Source: Clostridiales bacterium (lineage in GTDB: Bacteria > Bacillota > Clostridia > Saccharofermentanales > Saccharofermentanaceae). Taken from it: a DNA stretch of 64,000 nt. The notes beneath the pieces were generated by a model. That model searched no databases. It was not told the DNA's origin and saw only the letters and a program-made list of their open reading frames with translations. The stretch is taken from the NCBI GenBank assembly GCA_017529925.1, contig JAFXMZ010000022.1:62001-126000 (forward strand), read 5' to 3'. Positions within the stretch are counted from its first letter, which is position 1, and every line of letters begins with the position of its first letter. Shown here in pieces: positions 16,974 through 24,788 of the stretch. Position numbers and translations under genes: made by a program.

Positions 16974-19900
16974 ATGAAGTTGATGAAGAAGATTTCAGCA
17001 TCATTGCTCTCGGCCGTTATGGCTCTGTCCTGTTTTACTTTTATCGTCAGGGCAGATGATGTTGTCAATGTCGGTACATGGACCGCTCTCAAGGAGGCAA
17101 TCGACGGCGTGCAAGAAGGGGAGACTGTTAATATCTGCCTTACGAATGATATTGAATGGGATAATTCAGGAATCTTTACCGTTAAGACCGGGACGGAGGT
17201 CATACTTGACCTTAATAACCACAAGATCGACCGAAAGATAGTAGATGAAAACTATCTCTATGATGCTACTATTATTTGGACTAAGCCTATCTTTATGATA
17301 CAGCAGGGCGCTAAGATGACGCTGAAGAATTCGGTTGAAGGAGAGAACTGTATCATAGGAGGAAATAATAACAGAGGATACGGCGGAGCATTCAGTGTCA
17401 GCGGCGAACTTACGATAGAGGGCGGTATCATCTGCTATAACAGATCGTTAATGGCAGGTGCCGGAGTATATGTCGACGAAGGCGGAAAGGTAGTTATGAA
17501 CGGCGGTGTCATCGGATCTCCGTGGGATAACCGAAAGGGCAATACCAGCACGATGGGCGCCGGAGTCTATATTCAAAAGAACGGCCAGTTCATCTTGAAC
17601 GGCGGAAGTATCCTGAAAAATGATTCTTCGGCTTTTTCAAAAAACAGGGGTGCCGGAGTAGCTATAAACGCCGGCGGATACTTTGAGATGAACGGCGGAC
17701 TCATTAAAGGGAACCTCGCTACGGGAAATACCCTAGGCGGTGCAGGCGTATATATATACGGCAGCAAGGACGATGAGACGGGAGAAACGATCCCCGGCGT
17801 GTTCAAGATGACCGGCGGTCATTTTGTCTTTAATGAGACAAACCAAAACGGCGGAGGAATCTATGTAACCCAGTACGGTAAAGCCGAGATAGTCGGAGGG
17901 TCGTTCGGCGGTGCAGGCGATGAAATGGGTAATACCGGAGACAAAGCCGTATCCGGAGCCGATATCTACAGCGAAGGCGAACTGACTGTTTCGGATGTTC
18001 TATTCACAAACAGTAATGCCGTCGGAACTCCGGGCGGAGCCGTATGTATTGCCGGAGGAAGCGCGTCTATAGAGAACTGTGAGTTTATTAACAATTCCGG
18101 TGCGGGTGCCGGTGCGATCGCTGTATCTGCTTCCGGAAGTATCGATATCGAGAACTGTTCATTTGTAGAGAATCACTCAGGGGCAGGCAAAGGAGGAGCT
18201 TTTTATATCCTTGATGACGCTGACGTCAGTATTTCCGATTCCGATATCACGCGTAATGCCTCATACGGATCTTATGAATACAATGCCAATATGGGAGGCG
18301 GAGGAATCTTCCTTGAGAACGGAACTCTGTCTCTTTCCGGAGTCGAAATAGTAGGAAATACGGCCAATGTTTGCGGCGGAGGTATCTTCCTGAACAACGG
18401 TACCCTTAATCTTGAAGACGTAACGATAACGGAAAATGAAGCTTCGATCACAGAAGGAAATTCGAGAAACGGATACGGCGGAGGCATCTATTGCAAGGGC
18501 GGTACTCTCAATATCTCCGGACTGATCGAGATAAGCGGAAACTTCCTCGAAGGTATAGGATATCAATTCCCCACCGATAAGGATAATACGATCGCGAAAA
18601 ACGATCTTTACTTCTATAATCCCAATTCCGTTATCAATATCGTCGGCGAGCTTGATGAAGAGTCAAGGATAGGTATTCTTCCGGAATCTACATCCACACC
18701 CGTAAGATATGCATTTACGAACGGATTCTCCGATCATAATGCTGATTCTCACCCTCGTGACTTTTTCTTCAGCGACAGTCCCAATTATGTTGTTTCCAAG
18801 GAAGATCTTTTCCACGGAACCACCGAATATTCTGAAGTGGGATTATGGATCCATACTCATGAAGAAGCAGAGGCGGTAAGAGAGAACGAGAAACCGGCAA
18901 CATGTACGGATCCGGCATCGTATGAGAGCGTCGTATACTGTTCTGATCCTGACTGCGATTATGAATTTTCAAGAGAGACAAAGACCGAGGGAGAACCTCT
19001 GGGTCACGATTGGGAGTTTGTAAGATTCGACTGGTCCGGAGACGATACTGACGGCTATTACGCTGTTTCTCTGGTATATACCTGTAAGAATGAAGAAGAA
19101 GGGAACGAGCATTATTTTGAGTGGAACTATGACTCCGAGGAAGTCGATGCGGATTGTACCAAGGGCGCAAGGACCGTATATACGACGGAGATAGATGAAG
19201 ACAACGAATTTGACGGTCTCTATCATACCGATACAAAAGAAGTTCCCTACTCCGATCCTTTGGGCCATGACTGGGTTTTTGACGGATTCGAATGGACTGG
19301 TTCCAGGCAGAACGGTTATACAAAAGTCGTAGCAAAGTATCACTGCAGCAGAAATGAAGGACATGTTACCGAGCCGGAATGCACTTTTGAGACCGAAGTA
19401 ATCGCTCCGACGTGTGAGGAAGACGGTTATACAAAGTATACTGTTTCCCTGACAGAGGCAGAGAGTCTTGACGGAGATGTACATTCCGATGAGATGATCG
19501 CACTTCCTGTTAGTAAGACGGGCCATGACTGGGAGTTTGTGGAATTCCAGTGGACAGGAAGCGTTAGAGAAGGCTATACGGGCGTGTCGGCTGTCTATAA
19601 GTGCAACAATGAGGAAGAAGGCTATAACGCCGTTCCCCTCGAATTTGACGAGACAGATTTCCCGGCAACATGCGAGACGGACGGATATACTCATTATGAG
19701 GTCTCGGTAAGTGCTGCCGACAGCCTTGACGGACAATCCCATGATGACAACAAGAATGCCAAGATCGTTCCGCACTCCGGACATAACTGGGTATTTGTTA
19801 AGATCATATGGACAGGTTCCGAAGCAAACGGATATACAAAGGCTGTTGCAAAGTATAAGTGTGAGAACGGCACCGTACACTATAAGGAAGTCGCATGCAA

Positions 19901-21422
19901 ACTTGAAAGCGAAGTCACAGATCCTTCCTGCGAAAGCGGCGGATTTACGACCTATTATGCAAGCATAAGCAAAGATAAGAGTCCTGACGGTGAAGAGCAC
20001 AGTGATGAGAAGACGGCAAAGCCTACGGAAGCTGTTGGCCACAGCTGGGTATTCGACGGTTTCTCCTGGGAAGGAAACGACGTTGAAGGCTACGGCGAAG
20101 TCTATGCAACATTCCATTGTTCCAATGAGGAAGAAGGCCTTATGGCCGTTGAAGCTTCGCTCGATGTCAAGACTGTCGAAGTAACATGCGAGAAAGACGG
20201 AATGACAGTCTATACGGCAAGTATCACCAAGGATCAGAGCCTTGACGGAAAAGCACACAGCGAAAAGAAAGAAGTCATTACCGAAAAGGCAACAGGCCAC
20301 GATTGGGTATTTGAAGGCTTCACTTGGACAGGAGATAACAGCGGTTATTCCAAGGCGATTGCAACCTATTCATGCTCCAACGGAGAAAAGCACTATAAGG
20401 AAGTCAAGGCAACTCTTTCCACGGAGATAACGAAGGCTACCTGCGAGAAAGACGGAAAGACAGTATATAAAGCTCTTATAAGTGCTGATAAGAGCCCTGA
20501 CGGAAAGCTGCATCAGGATTCGAAGACCGTTACCGCGAAAGCACTCGGACATAAGTGGGGCGAGTGGACCGTAACTGTCGAGCCTACAGAGTATACCGAA
20601 GGATCGAAGCAGAGAGTCTGTGAGAATGATAAGTCTCACATCGAAAAGAAGACGATCCCGATGCTCGAACCTGAGCCTGAAAAGGGTGTGGATGACTTTA
20701 TCGAGAGACTTTATAAGGAGATCCTCGGAAGACCTTCCGATCCCGAAGGAAGAAAGTACTGGGAGAATAAGGTCCTTTCGGAAGGATATACAGGAGCCGA
20801 TCTTGCAAGAGGATTCCTTTACAGTGAGGAGTTCCTTAACAAGGAGATGTCCGAAGAAGACTTCATTGAGATCCTCTATAAAGTATTCTTCGATCGTCAT
20901 TCCGATCCCGAAGGAAAGGCCGACTGGATCAGCAGGATGAAGAATCAGGGCTGGTCGAAGAGAGATGTCGTTACGGGATTCATAAACTCGACCGAATGGG
21001 CAAACCTCTGTCTCATTTACGGTATCCCTTCCGGAGGAACAGGCGTTCCCAAGATCACCGTTAAGCCCAAGAAGGCGACGATCGATTTCTGTAAGAGGCT
21101 TTATGTAACGGGTCTTGAGAGAATGGCAGATCCTATCGGTCTTATCGACTGGTCACTTCAGCTTGCGAACCAGAAGATAACGGGAACAGAAGCTGCAAGG
21201 GGTATCTTCTTCAGCCAGGAGTTCATTAATAAAAAGCTCTCGAATAGGGATTTTCTCACGAGGCTCTATATCGCTATGATGGATCGTGAGCCCGATCAGG
21301 CAGGATTCGATAACTGGCTCAAGCTCATGGACAACGGAATGAGCAGAGAGGAAGTCTTCAAGGGCTTTGCGAACTCCAAGGAGTTCGGCGGTATCTGCGT
21401 CAGATACGGAATCATCAGATAA
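16974..21422 (+). CDS. Giant secreted surface protein: beta-helix, GHxW repeats, DUF4214 repeats
   Basis: A 1482-residue exported protein. Residues 1-27 are a signal peptide ending near VRA. Residues about 28-600 are glycine-rich parallel beta-helix repeats (GGGIYV, GGAGVYI, NGGVI turns), as in polymorphic surface proteins and pectate-lyase folds. Residues about 675-1200 hold six units of about 80 residues that start GHxWxFxxFxWTG plus a shortened seventh (GHKWGEW). Residues about 1240-1480 hold four helical units of the DUF4214 type (FIERLYKEILGRPSDPEG and kin). No LPXTG or transmembrane anchor is seen; DUF4214 may mediate surface attachment. It is probably an adhesin or substrate-binding protein, which is inference. 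Confidence 0.85.
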   Translation: MKLMKKISASLLSAVMALSCFTFIVRADDVVNVGTWTALKEAIDGVQEGETVNICLTNDIEWDNSGIFTVKTGTEVILDLNNHKIDRKIVDENYLYDATIIWTKPIFMIQQGAKMTLKNSVEGENCIIGGNNNRGYGGAFSVSGELTIEGGIICYNRSLMAGAGVYVDEGGKVVMNGGVIGSPWDNRKGNTSTMGAGVYIQKNGQFILNGGSILKNDSSAFSKNRGAGVAINAGGYFEMNGGLIKGNLATGNTLGGAGVYIYGSKDDETGETIPGVFKMTGGHFVFNETNQNGGGIYVTQYGKAEIVGGSFGGAGDEMGNTGDKAVSGADIYSEGELTVSDVLFTNSNAVGTPGGAVCIAGGSASIENCEFINNSGAGAGAIAVSASGSIDIENCSFVENHSGAGKGGAFYILDDADVSISDSDITRNASYGSYEYNANMGGGGIFLENGTLSLSGVEIVGNTANVCGGGIFLNNGTLNLEDVTITENEASITEGNSRNGYGGGIYCKGGTLNISGLIEISGNFLEGIGYQFPTDKDNTIAKNDLYFYNPNSVINIVGELDEESRIGILPESTSTPVRYAFTNGFSDHNADSHPRDFFFSDSPNYVVSKEDLFHGTTEYSEVGLWIHTHEEAEAVRENEKPATCTDPASYESVVYCSDPDCDYEFSRETKTEGEPLGHDWEFVRFDWSGDDTDGYYAVSLVYTCKNEEEGNEHYFEWNYDSEEVDADCTKGARTVYTTEIDEDNEFDGLYHTDTKEVPYSDPLGHDWVFDGFEWTGSRQNGYTKVVAKYHCSRNEGHVTEPECTFETEVIAPTCEEDGYTKYTVSLTEAESLDGDVHSDEMIALPVSKTGHDWEFVEFQWTGSVREGYTGVSAVYKCNNEEEGYNAVPLEFDETDFPATCETDGYTHYEVSVSAADSLDGQSHDDNKNAKIVPHSGHNWVFVKIIWTGSEANGYTKAVAKYKCENGTVHYKEVACKLESEVTDPSCESGGFTTYYASISKDKSPDGEEHSDEKTAKPTEAVGHSWVFDGFSWEGNDVEGYGEVYATFHCSNEEEGLMAVEASLDVKTVEVTCEKDGMTVYTASITKDQSLDGKAHSEKKEVITEKATGHDWVFEGFTWTGDNSGYSKAIATYSCSNGEKHYKEVKATLSTEITKATCEKDGKTVYKALISADKSPDGKLHQDSKTVTAKALGHKWGEWTVTVEPTEYTEGSKQRVCENDKSHIEKKTIPMLEPEPEKGVDDFIERLYKEILGRPSDPEGRKYWENKVLSEGYTGADLARGFLYSEEFLNKEMSEEDFIEILYKVFFDRHSDPEGKADWISRMKNQGWSKRDVVTGFINSTEWANLCLIYGIPSGGTGVPKITVKPKKATIDFCKRLYVTGLERMADPIGLIDWSLQLANQKITGTEAARGIFFSQEFINKKLSNRDFLTRLYIAMMDREPDQAGFDNWLKLMDNGMSREEVFKGFANSKEFGGICVRYGIIR
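19002..20546 (+). repeat. Tandem coding repeats of the GHxW module
   Basis: Six consecutive units of about 250 bases, each beginning with the codons for G-H-x-W and containing F-x-W-T/S/E-G, Y-x-C and S-L/P-D-G. They are diverged at DNA level, so the array is old rather than freshly amplified. Confidence 0.8.
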
Positions 21423-21452
21423 AGAACAGGCAGTAAGCCCGGAAACTATGAA

Positions 21453-21480
21453 AGAGAGCTGCACCCGCAGCTCTCTTTTT
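21453..21480 (+). terminator. Terminator after the surface protein gene
   Basis: Perfect 10-bp stem agagagctgc/gcagctctct with a 4-nt loop (accc) and a T tail. Confidence 0.9.
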
Positions 21481-21500
21481 ATCCTCTCAGGAAGTGTCCG

Positions 21501-21570
21501 ATTATCGGTACCGATTGTCGAAAATTGTCGGTAATTGTCGGAACTTTTTTCCCTTCACGGATGCTATACT
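21501..21570 (+). promoter_or_regulatory. Competence-type operator array and promoter of comEA
   Basis: Repeats attatcggta (21501), attgtcgaaa (21514), attgtcggta (21524) and attgtcggaa (21534); the last three are in direct 10-bp phase. Twenty-one bases separate the last repeat from the -10 TATACT (21565-21570). There is no good -35; AACTTT sits at that distance. The same layout lies upstream of comM (51440-51506), with identical spacing. Confidence 0.7.
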
Positions 21571-21602
21571 CATTCTATTCAGAAAAAAGGGGGCGGTGTA
21601 CT

Positions 21603-22265
21603 GTGAAAGCGGAATATCAAAAACACAAGAGCAGGAATAAAGGCAGCCTCATATATCTTGCTGCTTTCATCGTGATCGCGCTTATCGGATCGGTATATAA
21701 GCTCGTCCTGAAAGGCAGCAGTGAAGGTATAGGGATCATAAGGAAGGAAGAGGAAGAGACAGATTCTGTCTCGGATACAGTACGCGGCTCCGAAGAGAGT
21801 ACTGCGGGCAACGGAATTACATTGATAAGCGTATATGTTTGCGGAAGTGTCAGATCACCCGGAGTATATGAACTCCCTTCGGGTTCGATAATAAATGATG
21901 CCGTGAAGCTTGCAGGCGGGATGTGCGAAGATGCAGCCTCGGATCATGTCGATCTTGTCCGTATCATGGAATCAAATATGACCATATATATTCCGTCAAA
22001 GGAAGAAGTGGAGGGGGTGCCTAATCCGTTCCTGGATGAGAGCGTGAAGGAAAGAGACGGTGATGACGGGAACGGAGCTTTGATCGATATCAACACGGCC
22101 GATAAAGAGACTCTCATGACACTTCCGGGGATAGGCGGATCGACTGCGGATGCGATCATCGAATACAGAAAAGATAACAGGTTCGATAAGAAGGAGGATA
22201 TCACAAAAGTATCGGGGATAGGAGAAGGGAAGTACAATAAGATCAAGGATCTGATCTGCGTTTAG
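21603..22265 (+). CDS. comEA: ComEA-like DNA-uptake receptor (SLBB plus helix-hairpin-helix)
   Basis: A 220-residue membrane-anchored protein of the competence DNA uptake machinery; ComEA binds incoming double-stranded DNA outside the membrane. Residues about 15-37 are one transmembrane segment, then a short charged linker, an SLBB domain (ISVYVCGSVRSPGVYELPSG) and a C-terminal double helix-hairpin-helix (DINTADKETLMTLPGIGGST, then VSGIGEGKYNKIKDL). The start is GTG 21603 behind GGGGGCGG; the longer frame from 21525 runs through the promoter. comEC is not adjacent; the next gene is convergent birA. Regulation is probably through the repeats at 21501-21543. Confidence 0.9.
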   Translation: MKAEYQKHKSRNKGSLIYLAAFIVIALIGSVYKLVLKGSSEGIGIIRKEEEETDSVSDTVRGSEESTAGNGITLISVYVCGSVRSPGVYELPSGSIINDAVKLAGGMCEDAASDHVDLVRIMESNMTIYIPSKEEVEGVPNPFLDESVKERDGDDGNGALIDINTADKETLMTLPGIGGSTADAIIEYRKDNRFDKKEDITKVSGIGEGKYNKIKDLICV

Positions 22266-22267
22266 GT

Positions 22268-23278
22268 TCAGATATATCCGTATAATCCCCTTACGCTGAC
22301 CTCGCCGCTTGTAAGATCCTTTACGGAGCCGTCATCAAGCTTTACCTTCAGCGAAAAATCGTCATTGACCTCAAGTGCGGTGCCGTGTCCGGGATCTTCT
22401 CCCGAATCGTGGACTCTGACGATGCTGACCTTCTTTCCGGTCGTAACGCACATTTTCCTGTACGAAGGAAGATAGCATTCTGTAAGCTTCCCCTCCTCGA
22501 AAAGCGCCGCCATCTCATCGAGAGCGGATATAATCTCAGCAACAAGAACTGCCCTTTGGACTTCGCGGCCTGATTCAGCTTTTATCGAAGTGGCGATTTC
22601 CTTAAGAGGACCCGGGATATCTCTTTTATTCCAGTTTGCATTGATGCCTATACCGATGACAATACTGTCGACCTGAAGACTCTCACTTTGGAAAGTCATC
22701 TCCGTCAGGATGCCGCATATCTTCTTTGAGCCTATAACGAGATCATTGACCCATTTGATGCCCGGGCAGATACCGCAGACCCGCCCGATAACATCACAGA
22801 CGGAAGCGGCCGTACATGCGGTTATGGCCGAACAGTCCGACGGAGCTTTCCGTGTCCTTATGAGATAGGAAAGATAGATATTCTTTTTCCCGGGCGAATC
22901 AAAGGATCTTCCCAGCCTGCCCTTGCCGGATGTCTGTTCATCCGAGATGACTACCGTGCCCGAAGGAGCACCGTTCATTGCCATTTCCTTCAGTACGTTA
23001 TTGGTCGAACCGACAGAATCATAAAAGAAGACCGAATCGCCGCGCGGGTCGGGAAGAAGAGCAGAGATCTCGGGCTTGCCGTATCTTCTGCCGTCTTTAT
23101 TGATCAAATATCCTTTTTTGGTGGACGAGGTGATCTCATATCCGTCATTTCTTATGCCGGCAACAGCGGCATTAACGGCGGATCTTGAGATACCGAGCTC
23201 ATTGCTCAGGGATTCTCCCGAGATATATCCTTCCGATCTCAGAAGTCTTTTTAGGATGTATTCTTTCGTTCCTGACAT
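22268..23278 (-). CDS. birA: Bifunctional biotin-protein ligase and biotin repressor
   Basis: Attaches biotin to carboxylase carrier proteins and, as biotinyl-AMP complex, represses biotin genes. The 336-residue protein has an N-terminal winged helix (residues 1-65, LSNELGISRSAVNAAVAGI), so it is the regulatory group II type. The catalytic domain shows DSVGSTNN, SGKGRLGRSF (the GRGRxG-type loop) and PGIKWVNDLVIG, and a short C-terminal domain follows. It is divergent from bioY, the expected target. No Shine-Dalgarno precedes ATG 23278; a TAGAAT box ends 6 nt before it, so the mRNA may be leaderless. Confidence 0.95.
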   Translation of the reverse strand: MSGTKEYILKRLLRSEGYISGESLSNELGISRSAVNAAVAGIRNDGYEITSSTKKGYLINKDGRRYGKPEISALLPDPRGDSVFFYDSVGSTNNVLKEMAMNGAPSGTVVISDEQTSGKGRLGRSFDSPGKKNIYLSYLIRTRKAPSDCSAITACTAASVCDVIGRVCGICPGIKWVNDLVIGSKKICGILTEMTFQSESLQVDSIVIGIGINANWNKRDIPGPLKEIATSIKAESGREVQRAVLVAEIISALDEMAALFEEGKLTECYLPSYRKMCVTTGKKVSIVRVHDSGEDPGHGTALEVNDDFSLKVKLDDGSVKDLTSGEVSVRGLYGYI

Positions 23279-23284
23279 AATCTT

Positions 23285-23353
23285 ATTCTAATATAAATAA
23301 TTGTAAATGTCATTCAAAAAATGTTTGACAATAATAGGGGAAACGGATATAGT
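23285..23353. promoter_or_regulatory. Divergent birA/bioY promoters with candidate BirA operator
   Basis: For bioY: TTGACA (23325-23330), 17 nt, TATAGT (23348-23353), 7 nt before its ATG. For birA on the minus strand: TAGAAT (23285-23290), 6 nt before its ATG. Between them TTGTAAATG (23301-23309) and GTTTGACAA (23323-23331) form an imperfect dyad resembling the known BirA consensus TTGTAAACC-N14/15-GGTTTACAA, 7 of 9 matches per arm but with a 13-nt gap. It would cover the bioY -35. Confidence 0.6.
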
Positions 23354-23360
23354 ATTGTAC

Positions 23361-23915
23361 ATGAAAAATGAAAAAAGGTTTACAATAAATACAAGACAGC
23401 TCGTTCTCTGTTCGCTCTTTGCCGCGCTTATCGCGGTCGGAGCATTTATCCAGATCCCGTTCAAGCCGGTTCCGATCACGCTTCAGTGGTTTTTTGTCAT
23501 GGTATCGGGAGCAGTTCTGTCTCCTTCATGCGCTGCCCTTGCGTCTGCAGTCTATATCCTTATAGGCCTTACCGGTATACCGATCTTTACTGCAGGAGGA
23601 GGTATTCACTATGTGCTTATGCCGACTTTCGGATATATGCTCGGATTCATCCTCTGTGCATACCTTATAGGGAAGATGGCCGAAGGAGGAGTTCCTCTTA
23701 TCGCCGCCAATATCATCGCTACTGTCATACTTTATATCACCGGATTTTCGTATTATATCGCGGTTAATTATCTGTATCTCGGAACTGCGATCGACTGGAA
23801 GGCAAGCCTTCTGGCATTTCTCGTACTTCCGATCCCGGGAGATATCGTTAAATCTGTTTTCGCCGCGATCGTTTCAGGACGCATAAGAAAAGCCGTAAGA
23901 CAGGGCAATGCCTGA
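23361..23915 (+). CDS. bioY: Biotin transporter BioY (ECF S component)
   Basis: Membrane substrate-binding component for biotin uptake, used with a shared ECF energy module or alone. The 184-residue protein has about six transmembrane segments, with the typical GAFIQIPFKPVPITLQ in the first loop and GLTGIPIFTAGGG, FGYMLGF and LPIPGDIVKSVFAA. I start at ATG 23361 because the upstream frame (from 23307) runs through a clear promoter. There is no ribosome binding site, and the -10 lies 7 nt before the ATG. The neighbouring birA and the operator-like dyad fit biotin repression. Confidence 0.93.
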   Translation: MKNEKRFTINTRQLVLCSLFAALIAVGAFIQIPFKPVPITLQWFFVMVSGAVLSPSCAALASAVYILIGLTGIPIFTAGGGIHYVLMPTFGYMLGFILCAYLIGKMAEGGVPLIAANIIATVILYITGFSYYIAVNYLYLGTAIDWKASLLAFLVLPIPGDIVKSVFAAIVSGRIRKAVRQGNA

Positions 23916-23924
23916 TCTTACGGC
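23892..23924. terminator. Hairpin overlapping the bioY stop codon
   Basis: gccgtaaga with tcttacggc, plus an inner cagg/cctg pair; the T tail is weak (ctgtattta). It probably limits read-through between the convergent bioY and DUF975 genes. Confidence 0.5.
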
Positions 23925-23950
23925 CTGTATTTACTGTCTGTTCCGAAGTA

Positions 23951-24775
23951 TCAGTCTTCGTAGCCTGTTCCGGCTCCTGAAAACTCAACGTCGGGAAGTT
24001 CGCTTATGTCTGTGATCCTTCTTTCAAATGCCTTGGCCTTCATATAGACATAGTATTCTGCCATAGTCGCTCTGAAGTAGGGAACGAGCCAGATGAATCC
24101 GAGACCGAATGTCAGGCAGGAGAGAAGGAACCATCCGATGAAGGACAGCTGCAGAGTAAACAGGTCTGCTCTTGAACCGTACATAGTATCCTTACTTATC
24201 TCGAAAGCACGCTTTGTGGAGATCTCCGGATTCTCCGCAATGATATAGGAGACCATGAAGTAGGAATATGCCTTTACGATACCCGGAATGACAAGGAGCA
24301 GGGCCCACAGGAATATATACAGACCCTGGAAAAAGTTTGTCTTGACCGTATTGAAATAGTGTCCGCCGGTAAAATGTCCGAATACAGTTCCGGGATTCTT
24401 CCTGTTGTAACGCAGGAGCAGGAAGAACCTCAGCATACCGACTGACAGAACAGAGACAACCAGGATATTGAATACTCCGTCGATGAGGCTTGATATGCCG
24501 CTTGCCCTTCTGTAGTCGTCGCGGGAAGTGATCTTATTTACATCGTGGATATACTCGTTTAAGTCATCCATATCGCCGTCGTAATCCTCGAGAAAGTCCT
24601 GGGTGATCTCCGAGATCTCATCGGTATATTCTTTCAGGAAGATGGTATTCACGGCATAGTTGAATCCATAGGAAACGGCTGCAACGATCAGACATGCGAT
24701 AAGTGCCATGAAAAAGCCGTTTGCCAGGGATCTGCGGCCGTTGGCTTTCAGTTCGGAATGTGATACAAGTCTCAT
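23951..24775 (-). CDS. DUF975 family membrane protein
   Basis: A 274-residue integral membrane protein with about five or six hydrophobic segments. Family hallmarks are visible: the N-terminal SELKANGRRSL, then WALLLVIPGIVKAYSYFMV, ENPEISTKRAFEISKDTMYG and FIGWFLLSCLTFGLGFIWLV followed by PYFRATMAEYY. The function of the family is unknown. A strong site, AAAGGAGG, precedes the start; the gene lies 13 nt after the glnS stop on the same strand and is likely the last gene of gltX-glnS-DUF975. The link to tRNA charging is probably only transcriptional. Confidence 0.85.
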   Translation of the reverse strand: MRLVSHSELKANGRRSLANGFFMALIACLIVAAVSYGFNYAVNTIFLKEYTDEISEITQDFLEDYDGDMDDLNEYIHDVNKITSRDDYRRASGISSLIDGVFNILVVSVLSVGMLRFFLLLRYNRKNPGTVFGHFTGGHYFNTVKTNFFQGLYIFLWALLLVIPGIVKAYSYFMVSYIIAENPEISTKRAFEISKDTMYGSRADLFTLQLSFIGWFLLSCLTFGLGFIWLVPYFRATMAEYYVYMKAKAFERRITDISELPDVEFSGAGTGYED

Positions 24776-24788
24776 CTTATACCTCCTT

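Noticed and set aside
18969..20300. 443-codon minus-strand open frame opposite the GHxW repeats
   Set aside because: The sense strand has a continuous signal-peptide protein with repeats; the antisense frame stays open because of the repetitive codon pattern and shows only cysteine/phenylalanine-rich nonsense.
21541..21544. LexA-type site at comEA, suggested by GAAC in the repeat
   Set aside because: There is no opposing GTTC at the needed distance, and the GAAC is part of the last attgtcggaa repeat plus C; the array is direct, not palindromic.
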